51,201 nucleotides of DNA from CANJIV01 sp046330225 (GTDB taxonomy: Bacteria > Actinomycetota > Thermoleophilia > Solirubrobacterales > Solirubrobacteraceae): the NCBI GenBank assembly GCA_046330225.1, contig JAXLTD010000013.1, forward strand, positions 1 through 51,201, in the 5' to 3' direction. The notes beneath the pieces were generated by a model. It was given only the letters and a program-made list of their open reading frames with translations. It did no database searches and was not told where the DNA came from. Numbering within the stretch: the stretch's first letter is position 1; each line of letters begins with the position of its first letter. Made by a program: the position numbers and the translations under genes. Positions 32,239 to 40,963 of this stretch are shown here, piece after piece.

Positions 32239-32245
32239 GCCCCCG

Positions 32246-33169
32246 ATGCGCTCGCCCGCCGCCGTCCTGGCCGCTGCCACCGCCCTCGCCGCCGCCTCGC
32301 TTGCGGGAACCGGCGGCGTCGCTGCCGCCGCCGGCCCGACGATCGGCGGCTGCCCGGTCTTTCCTGCCTCGAACGCCTGGAACCGCGACGTGAGCCGGCT
32401 GCCTGTGCATCCGCGGTCGCGGGCCTTCGTCGCCTCGATCAACGCGAACGGCAATCGGTTCCTGCACGCGGACTTCGGCGGCAACGGCCAGTACGGCATC
32501 CCGTACCTGACCGTGCCGGCGACGCAGCCCCGCCTGCCGGTGCGGTTCACCGAGTACGGCGACGAGAGCGACCCGGGGCCCTACCCGATCCCGCTGCGCG
32601 CCCCGATCGAGCAGGGGAGCGACCGGCACGTGCTCGCCGTCCAGCGCGGCGCCTGCCGGCTCTACGAGCTCTACCACGCCCAGCGCGGCCAGGGCTCGTG
32701 GCGGGCCGGCAACGGCGCGGTGTTCGACCTGCGCTCCAACCGCCTGCGCCCGGCCGGCTGGACGTCCGCTGACGCCGCCGGGCTGCCGATCCTCCCGGGC
32801 CTCGCGCGCTACGACGAGGTGCGGGCCGGCTCGATCCGCCACGCCCTGCGGTTCACCGTCTCGGAGAGCCAGCGCGGCTACATCAGCCCGGCCCGGCACT
32901 TCGCCTCCGACAATCGCGACCCGAACGTGCCGCCGATGGGCCTGCGCCTGCGGCTGAAGGCGGGCTATCCGCTCGGGCGCTTCCGCGGCCAGGCGCGGGT
33001 GATCCTGGTCGCGCTCAAGCGCTACGGAATGATCGTGGCCGACAACGGCTCGGACTGGTTCATCTCGGGCGCGACCGACCGGCGCTGGTCAGACGACGAT
33101 CTCAACCAGCTCAAGTCGGTCCCCGGCAGCGCCTTCGAGGCCGTGACAACCGGCCCGGTTCGCCGGTAG
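32246..33169 (+). CDS. secreted protein of unknown function
   Basis: 307 residues. The signal peptide is about residues 1-30 (Ala-rich, ends VAAAAG). The mature part has PVFPASNAWNRDVSRLPVHP, in pieces PASNAWN and DVSRLPVHP, then LHADFGG, PIPLRAPIEQGSDRHVL, a single internal Cys pair (GGCPV near 38 and GACRLYEL) and RYGMIVADNGSDW at the C-terminal end. I know similar secreted proteins from soil actinobacteria and other bacteria but no function. Conserved His, Asp and Glu residues could be catalytic; this is speculative. ATG 32246 is supported by the signal peptide and the hexamer 7 bases upstream. Confidence 0.75.
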   Translation: MRSPAAVLAAATALAAASLAGTGGVAAAAGPTIGGCPVFPASNAWNRDVSRLPVHPRSRAFVASINANGNRFLHADFGGNGQYGIPYLTVPATQPRLPVRFTEYGDESDPGPYPIPLRAPIEQGSDRHVLAVQRGACRLYELYHAQRGQGSWRAGNGAVFDLRSNRLRPAGWTSADAAGLPILPGLARYDEVRAGSIRHALRFTVSESQRGYISPARHFASDNRDPNVPPMGLRLRLKAGYPLGRFRGQARVILVALKRYGMIVADNGSDWFISGATDRRWSDDDLNQLKSVPGSAFEAVTTGPVRR

Positions 33170-33251
33170 CCCCCGCGGTTCACGTCCCCGTTACCTGGCG
33201 GGAAGCTCCGGCTGCCAGGCTCGGAGCTCCGTTCCACCACCGCCAAGGGAG

Positions 33252-33431
33252 ATGCCCGTGCCCCGCATCATCGTCACGACCGACGGGCAGGACCGCCGCG
33301 TGCTCCTCGAAGAGCGCGTCGTGCCCGAGCACTTCGACTCCGACCACTACGCCCAGCGCCTCGTCGAGCGCGTCGGCTGGGCCGTGTCGGACGCCGCGGA
33401 CACCGAGTCCCCGGCGGCCCGCCGCCGCTGA
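33252..33431 (+). CDS. small protein, 59 residues
   Basis: Starts MPVPRIIVTTDGQDRRVLLE and ends ESPAARRR. Coding is supported by an AAGGGA ribosome site 4-9 bases before ATG 33252, by codon use like its neighbours and by a strong hairpin right after the stop. The sequence has a beta-strand start (RIIVTTD), then EERVVPEHFDSDHYAQRLVERVGWAV, in pieces EHFDSDHYAQRL and VERVGWAV. No family is recognised. Confidence 0.62.
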   Translation: MPVPRIIVTTDGQDRRVLLEERVVPEHFDSDHYAQRLVERVGWAVSDAADTESPAARRR

Positions 33432-33434
33432 GCC

Positions 33435-33477
33435 AGCGGGCGCGCGCGGACGGGTCAACCGTCCGCGCGCGCCCGCT
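33435..33477. terminator. strong bidirectional hairpin
   Basis: Perfect 19-base-pair stem with a 5-base loop (GTCAA). It starts 3 bases after the small gene's stop. Its loop and right arm hold the stop and last codons of the convergent acyl-CoA synthetase gene (stop at 33455). There is no U-run, so termination may rely on the hairpin alone or on Rho. Confidence 0.75.
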
Positions 33478-35023
33478 CCTCTTCCGCCTGGCGCAGCTCG
33501 ATCCGGCGGATCTTGCCGGTGAGGGTCTTCGGGAGCTCGGTGACGAACTCGACCTGACGCGGATAGGCGTAGGCCGAGTGGTGCTCGCGCACGTAGCCGC
33601 CGATCTCGCGCCCGAGCTCGTCGCTCGGCGCATACCCGTCGGCGAGTATCACGAAGGCCTTCACGATCGTCCCGCGCTTGACGTCGGGGCTCGCGACGAC
33701 CGCCGCCTCCTGGACCGCCGGGTGCTCGAGGCAGGCCGACTCGACCTCGAACGGGCCGATCCGGTAGCCGGCGGAGATGATCACGTCGTCGGCCCGGCCC
33801 TCGTACCAGACGTAGCCGTCCTCGTCGAAGCGCGCCGCGTCCTTCGTGTGGAACCACTCGCCGCCGAACGTGGCCTCGGTGGCCTCCGGGTTGTTCCAGT
33901 AGCGCAGCGGGTAGTGGGGGTTGGAGCGAGCGCGCAGGCAGATCTCGCCGCGCTCGCCTGTCGCCACCGGGCGCTCGTCCTCATCCAGGATCTGGACGTC
34001 CCAGCCGGGCATCGGCTTGCCCATCGACCCCTCGCGAACCTCCACGAACGGGTAGTTCGCCACGAGCGGATAGGACTCGGTGAGGCCGTAGTAGTCCAGC
34101 ACCGTGAGCCCGTACTGCTCGCGAAACCAGCGGATCGCCTCCGGGTTCAGGGGCTCCCCTGCTGAGCAGACGCGGCGGAAGCGCTGCGGGAACCGCTCGC
34201 CGGCATCGCCGATCGCCATCATCGCCCGCATCGCGGTCGGCGTCGTGAACATGTTCGTGACCTCGTGGCGGCTGAGGAAGTCCAGCTGGCGCTCGGGATC
34301 GAAGCCGCCCTCGCGGCGGTAGACGCACTGGACCGCCCCGAGCCGCCACGGCCCGAGCAGCGGCGCGATGCCAGCCGCCCACGCCCACTCCCCCATCCCG
34401 TGGAAGCGCTCGCCGTCCTGCACCTCGTGGCAGTAGCGGAACTCCTCGTGGGCGAGGAGATAGCGATGGGCGTGGACGATGCCCTTCGCCAGTCCGGTCG
34501 TGCCCGACGTGTAGTAGAGCTGGGCCGGATCGTCGGCCGCGGTGTCGGCGGTCGGGTGCTCGGTCGGGCGCCCGTCCAGCAGGCCGTCGTCGAGGACGAG
34601 GATGGTGTCGTGCTCGAACCGATGCGCGTTGGCCCGGTCGGTCACGAGGACCTTGGCGTCGGAATCCTCGAGCCGGTGGCGGATGCCCTCATCCCCGTAG
34701 AGCACCGACATCGAGAGCAGGAGGGCGCCGAGCTTCCACGTGCCGAAGAAGATCGCCGCCGTCTCGGGGGTGGGGGTCAGGACCACGGCCACCCGGTCGC
34801 CGCGCTGCACTCCGGCCGCGGCCAGGGCGTGGGCGGCCTGGGCGGACAGGTCCTGCAGCTCGCCCCAGGCGACCTCGCGCTGCGCGCCGGAGTAGTCCTC
34901 CCAGCGCATCGCGAGCTTGTCGCGCGGATGCTTGTCGCAGACGTCGGCGGCGATGTTGTAGCGGGCGGGGACGTCCCACCGGTGGGCCGCGCGCAGCTCC
35001 TCGTAGCGGTCGGGTGCGGACAT
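33455..35023 (-). CDS. acyl-CoA synthetase (AMP-forming)
   Basis: 522 residues of the ANL superfamily, activating a carboxylate to its acyl-CoA through an acyl-AMP. The P-loop is YTSGTTGLAKG (A3), the A5 motif is YGLTESYPL, A8 is GRADDVIISAGYRIGPFEVE in pieces (RADDVIISAGY, GPFEVE), and the catalytic Lys is in LPKTLTGKIRRIEL. The sequence resembles medium-chain or acetyl-CoA synthetase-like enzymes; the substrate cannot be read. I take ATG 35023 (GAGG 8 bases upstream) over the TTG at 35029. It follows acsA with the stop and start 2 bases apart, so both are in one operon. Confidence 0.9.
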   Translation of the reverse strand: MSAPDRYEELRAAHRWDVPARYNIAADVCDKHPRDKLAMRWEDYSGAQREVAWGELQDLSAQAAHALAAAGVQRGDRVAVVLTPTPETAAIFFGTWKLGALLLSMSVLYGDEGIRHRLEDSDAKVLVTDRANAHRFEHDTILVLDDGLLDGRPTEHPTADTAADDPAQLYYTSGTTGLAKGIVHAHRYLLAHEEFRYCHEVQDGERFHGMGEWAWAAGIAPLLGPWRLGAVQCVYRREGGFDPERQLDFLSRHEVTNMFTTPTAMRAMMAIGDAGERFPQRFRRVCSAGEPLNPEAIRWFREQYGLTVLDYYGLTESYPLVANYPFVEVREGSMGKPMPGWDVQILDEDERPVATGERGEICLRARSNPHYPLRYWNNPEATEATFGGEWFHTKDAARFDEDGYVWYEGRADDVIISAGYRIGPFEVESACLEHPAVQEAAVVASPDVKRGTIVKAFVILADGYAPSDELGREIGGYVREHHSAYAYPRQVEFVTELPKTLTGKIRRIELRQAEEERARADG

Positions 35024-35025
35024 CG

Positions 35026-37017
35026 TCAATCCTCGTCGTGCCCGCCCGCGGCGATCCGCGTGCGCAGCTGCTCCATCACGGCCGGGTCGCGCAGCGTCGT
35101 GACGTCGCCGAGCTCGCGGCCCTCGGCGATGTCTCGCAGCAGGCGGCGCATGATCTTCCCGGAGCGGGTCTTGGGAAGGTCGTCGGCCCAGATGATGCGC
35201 TTCGGCCGGGCCAGCTTCCCGATCCGGCGGGCGACGTGGTCGCGGATCTCGGCCTCCATGTCGGCGTCGCCCACGCGATCGCCCTCCAGGGTCACGAACG
35301 CCGCGATCGCTTGCCCGGTCAGTTCGTCCGGCTCGGCGACGACGGCGGCTTCGGCGACCTTGGGATGGGCGACGATCGCCGACTCGACCTCCGCCGTCGA
35401 GAGCCGGTGGCCCGAGACGTTGATGACGTCGTCCACGCGGCCGATCACCCAGAAGTAGCCGTCCGCGTCACGGCGCGCGGCGTCCCCGACGAAGTAGGTC
35501 CGGGGGCCGAACCGCTCCCAGTACGTCGAGACGTAGCGGTCGTCGTCCCCGTAGAGCGTGCGCAGCATCCCGGGCCAGGGCCGGGTGAGGGCGAGCAGGC
35601 CCTGCGGCCCGCCCGGCGGGACCTCGTTGCCCTCGCGGTCGAGGATCTTCGCCTCCACGCCGGGGAACGGCGTGGTCGCCGAGCCCGGCTTGGCCGCGGT
35701 GATCCCCGGGAGCGGCGTGATCATGATCTGACCGGTCTCGGTCTGCCACCACGTGTCGACGATCGGACAGCGCTCGCGGCCGATGACGAGGTGGTACCAG
35801 AGCCAGGCCTTCGGGTTGATCGGCTCGCCGACCGTCCCGAGCAGGCGCAGCGAGCTCAGGTCGAACTCGGCGGGATGGCCGGCGCCCCACTTCATGCAGG
35901 CCCGGATCGCCGTCGGCGCCGTGTAGAAGATCGTCGCCTTGGAGCGCTGCACCAGCTCCCACCAGATGCCCTTGTGGGGATAGTCGGGAGCGCCTTCGTA
36001 CATGACGCTCGTCGCCCCGTTGAGCAGCGGGCCGTAGACGATGTAGGAGTGGCCGGTGATCCACCCGACGTCGGCCGAGCAGAAGTAGACGTCGCTCTCG
36101 GGCTTGAGGTCGAACACGTAGCGATGCGTGCACTTCACGCCGGTGAGGTAGCCGCCGGTCGTGTGGAGAATGCCCTTGGGCTTCGCGGTCGAGCCGGACG
36201 AGTACAAGATGAACAGGGGGTGCTCGGCGTCGAACGGCTCGGCCGGACAGACGGGGTCGGCCGCCGCGCAGATCTCGTCGTAGAAGACGTCGCGGCCCGC
36301 CTGCATCGGCACGTCGATGCCCGTGTTGCGGACGACCACGATCGTCTCGAGCGACGCGAGCCCGCCCATGACCGCGTCGACGTCGGCCTTCACCGGGGCG
36401 GTCTTGCCCTTCCGCCGGGCTCCGTCCGGGACGATCAGCGCCTTCGCGTGCGACACCTCCATGCGCTCGTGCACCGACTCCGGCGAGAACCCGCCGAACA
36501 CCACGTTGTGCGGCGCGCCGATGCGGGCGCAGGCCAGCATGGCGACGACGACCTCGGGAATCATCGGGAGGTAGATCCCGACGACGTCCCCGGGCCCGAT
36601 GCCGCGAGCCTTCAGGGCGTTGGCGAGCCGCTGGACATCGGCGAGCAGGTCGTCGTAGGTGACCGCGCGCTCCTCCCCCTCCTCCCCGTACCAGTGGAAT
36701 GCGACGCGGTGGCCGAGGCCGGCGGCGACGTGCCGGTCCAGGCAGTTGTGCGATGCGTTGAGCTTGCCGCCTTCGAACCAGGTGTAGAAGGGCGGGTTGC
36801 TGTCGTTCAGGACGCCGGTGAACGGCTCGAACCACTCCAGCTCGCGCGCCTGGCGCTCCCACCACCCGAGCGGATCGCGGTCCGCCTCGGCGTAGATCGA
36901 CGGATCCGAGAGCAGGGCATGCTCCGCGAACGGCGCGGGGGGCGGGAACGTCTCGGTCTCGAGCATCTCCTCGAGCCGCCGTTCGAGCTCCTCGCCAGTG
37001 GCTGCGTTGCCGGTCAC
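35026..37017 (-). CDS. acsA: acetyl-CoA synthetase
   Basis: 663 residues, the full family length. It makes acetyl-CoA from acetate, ATP and CoA. The N-terminal block has WFEPFTGVLND and NASHNCLDRHV, typical of Acs. The P-loop is LYSSGSTAKPKGILHTTGGY (pieces YSSGSTAKPKG, ILHTTGGYL), then WWQTETGQIMITP, and the GRVDDVINVSGHRLSTAEVE hinge (pieces RVDDVINVSGHR, STAEVES). The Lys in PKTRSGKIMRR is the residue controlled by acetylation in Acs enzymes. The start is GTG 37017; a GGAGGG lies further upstream. It is divergent from the TetR gene across 159 bases. Confidence 0.95.
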   Translation of the reverse strand: MTGNAATGEELERRLEEMLETETFPPPAPFAEHALLSDPSIYAEADRDPLGWWERQARELEWFEPFTGVLNDSNPPFYTWFEGGKLNASHNCLDRHVAAGLGHRVAFHWYGEEGEERAVTYDDLLADVQRLANALKARGIGPGDVVGIYLPMIPEVVVAMLACARIGAPHNVVFGGFSPESVHERMEVSHAKALIVPDGARRKGKTAPVKADVDAVMGGLASLETIVVVRNTGIDVPMQAGRDVFYDEICAAADPVCPAEPFDAEHPLFILYSSGSTAKPKGILHTTGGYLTGVKCTHRYVFDLKPESDVYFCSADVGWITGHSYIVYGPLLNGATSVMYEGAPDYPHKGIWWELVQRSKATIFYTAPTAIRACMKWGAGHPAEFDLSSLRLLGTVGEPINPKAWLWYHLVIGRERCPIVDTWWQTETGQIMITPLPGITAAKPGSATTPFPGVEAKILDREGNEVPPGGPQGLLALTRPWPGMLRTLYGDDDRYVSTYWERFGPRTYFVGDAARRDADGYFWVIGRVDDVINVSGHRLSTAEVESAIVAHPKVAEAAVVAEPDELTGQAIAAFVTLEGDRVGDADMEAEIRDHVARRIGKLARPKRIIWADDLPKTRSGKIMRRLLRDIAEGRELGDVTTLRDPAVMEQLRTRIAAGGHDED

Positions 37018-37148
37018 CTCGGATGTCCCTCCTGCCGTGTCGAGTCAGGGCCGGCGGCGCCGGCGCAGGGGCATTCTTCCCCGAATCGGCCCGCCGTTCC
37101 ACCTCGGCCGGACAACCTGGACGCGGACGGGCCTGGCGGAGCCGCCGG

Positions 37149-37165
37149 CTAGAGGATTCCTCTAG
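37149..37165. promoter_or_regulatory. palindromic TetR operator
   Basis: Perfect 17-base palindrome CTAGAGGATTCCTCTAG. Its right end overlaps the -10 hexamer of the TetR gene. It also lies in the space between the TetR-ech and acsA units, so it could control both. Confidence 0.65.
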
Positions 37166-37168
37166 AAT
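37163..37168 (+). promoter_or_regulatory. -10 element of TetR-ech operon
   Basis: TAGAAT, 8 bases before ATG 37177, overlapping the palindrome at 37149-37165. Leaderless spacing. Confidence 0.6.
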
Positions 37169-37176
37169 CTTCCTCT

Positions 37177-37779
37177 ATGCCGGAGCCGGATTCCCCCGCC
37201 CCCGCCGCAGCGCCCGCACGCGAAGCCGTGCTCGACGCCGCGCTGGCCCTGTTCGCCCGGCGGGGCTACGAGGCGACGACCGTCGAGGAGATCCGGCGGG
37301 TGAGCGGCGCGAGCATCGGGAGCATCTACCACCACTTCGGCGGCAAGGAGGGCATCGCCGCGGCGCTGTACCTCCGGGCCCTCACGGACTACCAGGCCGG
37401 GTTCCTCGCTGCCCTGCACGCGCGTCGCGGCCCGCGGGCCGGAATTGAGGCGGTCGTGCGCCACGACCTCGACTGGATCGAGGCGCATCCGGCGGCGGCC
37501 CGCCTCCTCCTCGCCGACCGGGAGGCCCAGGCGGCGGCCGGCGGCTCGACCGAGCTGCGCGACGCCAACCGTGCGTTCTTCACCGCGGTGCAGGCCTGGC
37601 TCGCCCCGCACGTGGCCGCCGGAGCGATCCGCAGCCTGGACCCCGATCTGTTCGAGGCGCTCGTCCTCGGTCCGTCCCACGAATACGCGCGCCACCGCCT
37701 CGCGGGGCGCGCGACCACCTCGGCGGCGGCGGCCCGCCGGGTGCTCGCCGCCGCCGCCTGGTCCGCCGTATCCCCATGA
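37177..37779 (+). CDS. TetR family regulator
   Basis: 200 residues. The N-terminal helix-turn-helix (VLDAALALFARRGYEATTVEEI in pieces VLDAALALFARRGYE, TTVEEIRRVSGAS, SIGSIYHHFGGKEGI) is a standard TetR domain; the rest is a ligand-binding helical domain with no clear specificity. By position it probably controls itself and the enoyl-CoA hydratase, and perhaps the divergent acsA operon, in response to an acyl-CoA; that is inference. It overlaps the next ORF start by ATGA, but the real start of that gene lies later. Confidence 0.9.
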   Translation: MPEPDSPAPAAAPAREAVLDAALALFARRGYEATTVEEIRRVSGASIGSIYHHFGGKEGIAAALYLRALTDYQAGFLAALHARRGPRAGIEAVVRHDLDWIEAHPAAARLLLADREAQAAAGGSTELRDANRAFFTAVQAWLAPHVAAGAIRSLDPDLFEALVLGPSHEYARHRLAGRATTSAAAARRVLAAAAWSAVSP

Positions 37780-37796
37780 CCCCGAAGGAGGCCGCC

Positions 37797-38633
37797 GTGC
37801 CCGTTCCCAGCTACCACGATTTCGTCGCCGACCAGCGGACCGCCGGGCCGCCGCTCGTGGACGTGTCCCGCGAGGGTTCGCGGGCCACCGTACGCATGGA
37901 CGACCCGGGGCACCTCAATGCCCTGAGCGCCCCGCTCACTCTCCAGGTGCTCGACGCCCTCACCGACCTCGATCGGGACCCCGAGATCCGCACGGTCATC
38001 CTCACTGGCACCGACCCGGCCTTCAGCGCCGGGGGCGACCTGCGCCTGATGGAGGGCTACGCCCATCCGATGACCGACGACGGCGCCCAGGGCTCGACCG
38101 CGGTCTGGCGCTGGATCCGGCGCCAGTTCGGCGGGGTCGCCCGGCTCATCGCGTCCACCGACATGGCCGTCGTCGCCGCGGTCAACGGCGCCGCGGCGGG
38201 CGTCGCCCTGGCCTGGGCGCTGACCTGCGACGTGATCGTCGTCTCCGAGCGGGCCCGGCTGGTCCCGGCGTTCGGGCGCATCGGGCTCGTGCCCGAGGTC
38301 GGCTCGAGCTGGGCGCTCACCCGCCGGCTCGGCTACCAGGGCGCCTTCGCGCTCTTCACCGCGGGCCGGGAGCTCGACGGCCAAGCGATGTTCGACGCCG
38401 GCCTGGCCACCGAGATCGTGCCCCACGCCGAGCTCCTGCCTGCCGCCCAGGCCTGGGGCGAGCGGGTCGACGCGCTGCCCGAGCACCTCGTGCCGATGAT
38501 GAAGCCGCTGCTGCGCGGCGCCGCCGATCAGACGTGGGATCAGGCGATCGCGACCGAGGAGTTCGCCGAGCCCCTCTGCTTCACCACCGCCGCGCACCGC
38601 GGCGCGGTGCGCGGCCTGCTCGGCCGCGCATAG
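37797..38633 (+). CDS. enoyl-CoA hydratase/isomerase family protein
   Basis: 278 residues of the crotonase fold. Signature segments: ATVRMDDPGHLNALS, PAFSAGGDLRLM (oxyanion Gly-Gly-Asp), VAAVNGAAAGVALAWALTCD, and IGLVPEVGSSWALTRRLG with a likely catalytic Glu. I choose GTG 37797 because AAGGAGG ends 5 bases upstream; the ATG at 37776, which overlaps the TetR stop, has no ribosome site. It probably hydrates or isomerises an acyl-CoA in fatty acid or aromatic breakdown. Confidence 0.9.
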   Translation: MPVPSYHDFVADQRTAGPPLVDVSREGSRATVRMDDPGHLNALSAPLTLQVLDALTDLDRDPEIRTVILTGTDPAFSAGGDLRLMEGYAHPMTDDGAQGSTAVWRWIRRQFGGVARLIASTDMAVVAAVNGAAAGVALAWALTCDVIVVSERARLVPAFGRIGLVPEVGSSWALTRRLGYQGAFALFTAGRELDGQAMFDAGLATEIVPHAELLPAAQAWGERVDALPEHLVPMMKPLLRGAADQTWDQAIATEEFAEPLCFTTAAHRGAVRGLLGRA

Positions 38634-38636
38634 AAT
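38631..38636 (+). promoter_or_regulatory. -10 element of trpB2
   Basis: TAGAAT overlaps the stop codon of the enoyl-CoA hydratase and lies 34 bases before GTG 38671. It would give a leader of about 27 bases, consistent with the GGAGGAG ribosome site. Confidence 0.4.
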
Positions 38637-38670
38637 CGCCGCGCACCGTTCCGCCCCCGGAGGAGACCCC

Positions 38671-40035
38671 GTGTCCGACGAGCCCACCAAGTTCCTGCTG
38701 TCCGAGCGCGACATCCCGACCCACTGGGTCAACCTGCTCCCCGACCTGCCCGGCGAGCCGCTGCCGCCGCTCAGCCCCGCGACGATGGAGCCGGCGGGCC
38801 CGGACGACCTGACGCCGATCTTCCCCATGGGCCTGATCGGGCAGGAGGTCTCGATGGAGCCCGAGATCGAGATCCCGGAGGAGGTGCGCGAGGCCTACAA
38901 GCTGTGGCGGCCCACGCCGCTGTACCGCGCGCGGCGCCTGGAGAAGGCGCTCGATACCCCGGCACGCATCTACTACAAGTACGAGGGCGTCTCGCCGGCC
39001 GGCTCGCACAAGCCGAACACCGCCGTGCCGCAGGCCTACGAGAACGCCCAGGCCGGCATCAAGAAGCTCGCGACCGAGACCGGCGCGGGCCAGTGGGGCT
39101 CGTCGCTGTCGTTTGCCTGCGCGCTCTTCGGGCTCGAGTGCGAGGTCTTCATGGTCGGCTCCAGCTACGACCAGAAGCCCTACCGCCGCTCGATGATCGA
39201 GACCTGGGGCGCGACGGTGCACCGCTCGCCGTCGACCCTCACGGAGGCCGGGCGCTCGCAGGCCGAGCACACGACCGGCTCGCTCGGGATCGCGATCTCC
39301 GAGGCCGTCGAGGTGGCCGCGCAGGATCCGGAGTGCAACTACGCCCTGGGCTCGGTGCTCAACCACGTGCTGCTGCACCAGACGATCGTCGGCCAGGAGG
39401 CGCTCGCCCAGCTCGAGATGGCCGGGGACTTCCCGGACGTCGTCGTGGCCTGCGTGGGCGGCGGCTCGAACTTCGGCGGGATCACCTTCCCGTTCGTGCG
39501 GCGCAACCTCCGTGACGGCGAGACGACCCGGTTCGTCGCGGCCGAGCCGGCCGCCTGCCCCACGCTGACCCGCGGGGTCTACCGCTACGACTACGGCGAC
39601 ACGGTGGGCATGACCCCGCTCATGCCCATGTACACCCTCGGGCACGACTTCGTCCCGCCGCCGGTGCACGCGGGCGGGCTGCGCTACCACGGCGATGCGC
39701 CGATGGTCTGCGGCCTCGTGAAGGCGGGCCTCGTCGAGGCCCGGGCCTACAAGCAGAACGACACGTTCGCCGCTGCCGTCCAGTTCGCCCGGACCGAGGG
39801 GATCATCCCCGCCCCGGAGCCGGCGCACGCCATTCGCGCGGCAATCGAGGAGGCGCAGGCGGCGAAGGAGGCCGGCGAGGAGCGGGTCATCCTCTTCAAC
39901 CTCTGCGGCCACGGCCACTTCGACCTGAGCGCCTACGACGCCTACCTGGCGGGCAAGCTCGAGGACCCGGAGTTCTCGGAGGCCGACATGGAGGCGGCGC
40001 TCGCGCGCCTGCCCGACGTGCCCATGCCGGCCTGA
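38671..40035 (+). CDS. tryptophan synthase beta chain-like, TrpB2 type
   Basis: 454 residues; the longer TrpB2 class, PLP-dependent, expected to join indole (or a related nucleophile) and serine. PLP Lys114 sits in GSHKPNTA (111-118) and the phosphate loop is GGGSN (263-267). Family features are IPEEVREAYKLWRPTPLYRA (pieces IPEEVREAY, WRPTPLYRA) near the start and a C-terminal FNLCGHGHFDL. No trpA is nearby, as is usual for stand-alone TrpB2. GTG 38671 has GGAGGAG at good spacing. It is convergent with a membrane gene 10 bases later. Confidence 0.9.
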   Translation: MSDEPTKFLLSERDIPTHWVNLLPDLPGEPLPPLSPATMEPAGPDDLTPIFPMGLIGQEVSMEPEIEIPEEVREAYKLWRPTPLYRARRLEKALDTPARIYYKYEGVSPAGSHKPNTAVPQAYENAQAGIKKLATETGAGQWGSSLSFACALFGLECEVFMVGSSYDQKPYRRSMIETWGATVHRSPSTLTEAGRSQAEHTTGSLGIAISEAVEVAAQDPECNYALGSVLNHVLLHQTIVGQEALAQLEMAGDFPDVVVACVGGGSNFGGITFPFVRRNLRDGETTRFVAAEPAACPTLTRGVYRYDYGDTVGMTPLMPMYTLGHDFVPPPVHAGGLRYHGDAPMVCGLVKAGLVEARAYKQNDTFAAAVQFARTEGIIPAPEPAHAIRAAIEEAQAAKEAGEERVILFNLCGHGHFDLSAYDAYLAGKLEDPEFSEADMEAALARLPDVPMPA

Positions 40036-40045
40036 CGGCCCGGCC

Positions 40046-40954
40046 TCAGCGCCGCTTCTTCTTCTTCCGCCGCCCGGCCTGCGAGGCCGGGATGGCGGGC
40101 TGCGACGAGCTCGCCGGCGCCGGACTCGCGCTGGCCGGCTCCGCGCCGCCGCCCGCCTTCTGCGCCTGGCGGCGCTCGGCGACACGCTGGCGCGCCTCCA
40201 TCGCCTCCTGGCGCGACGGCCACGGGACCGCGGCGCCCGAGGTCCAGGCCTCCGGCATGCCGCCGGGCCAGCGGCCGGTGAAGAGCACCGCCGACCCGAG
40301 GAACCAGAAGAGCTGCACGATCGGAATCGGCGAGCCGAGCGGAATGATGAGCAGGACCCCGGTGATGATCCCCAGGACCCCCATGAACCGCGACTGCAGG
40401 CCGACGCGCATCGAGTTGAGCGAGATGATCACGAAGGAGAACCCGAGCGCGAGGACACCGACGAGCGTCGCGAAGGCGCCGACCGTCGGTCCGGTGCTTC
40501 GGAACGCGTTCTTCGCCTCCTGATAGCCGAAATCGCCGTGGGAAACGAAGTTGCTGGCTTCCGCGAGCAGGAATCCGCGTGACGCCACCTGGGCCACGAG
40601 GAGCAGGATAGGACCGCCGATCGCGGCGTAGAGCGCGAGCGGCGGCAGCTCGGGACGCCGGTGCTTCGTGGCGGTGTAGAGGTAGTAGAGGACGACGCCC
40701 ATCCCCAGCGCACCGAGGCCCTGAAGAATCGCGGGTGCGATCACGGCCAGCGCATGCGCGTTGTAGAAGATGAGCTGGCCCACCTCGGACTGCGGCGTGT
40801 CGGCCAGGGACGTCGCGTTGATGATCGCCCCGATGAACGGGAGCAGGCCGCCGACGATCGCGCCAGCAACGGCCTTGGGCGCCCAGGATCGCTCCCACGC
40901 CACCTGAGCCTTGTTCGAGCGGGCAGGGACGCTTGGTTTCTTGGTGGTCGCCAC
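40046..40954 (-). CDS. membrane protein with basic C-terminal tail
   Basis: 302 residues with about six hydrophobic helices (from residue 28 to about 225), a cytosolic helix-rich segment and a C-terminus of Ala/Pro/Ser followed by GRRKKKKRR. The basic end looks suited to binding nucleic acid or phospholipid, but the family is unknown to me. The start is GTG 40954 (VATTKKPSVPARS); a longer frame upstream is antisense to the CBS gene. TACCAT lies 9 bases before the start. It is divergent from the CBS gene, 63 bases apart. Confidence 0.7.
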   Translation of the reverse strand: MATTKKPSVPARSNKAQVAWERSWAPKAVAGAIVGGLLPFIGAIINATSLADTPQSEVGQLIFYNAHALAVIAPAILQGLGALGMGVVLYYLYTATKHRRPELPPLALYAAIGGPILLLVAQVASRGFLLAEASNFVSHGDFGYQEAKNAFRSTGPTVGAFATLVGVLALGFSFVIISLNSMRVGLQSRFMGVLGIITGVLLIIPLGSPIPIVQLFWFLGSAVLFTGRWPGGMPEAWTSGAAVPWPSRQEAMEARQRVAERRQAQKAGGGAEPASASPAPASSSQPAIPASQAGRRKKKKRR

Positions 40955-40963
40955 GGGGCGGGG

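Noticed and set aside
32098..32245. Hairpins after sufD as terminator
   Set aside because: Several partial GC stems occur but none is clearly stable and well placed; only the 14-base palindrome is listed.
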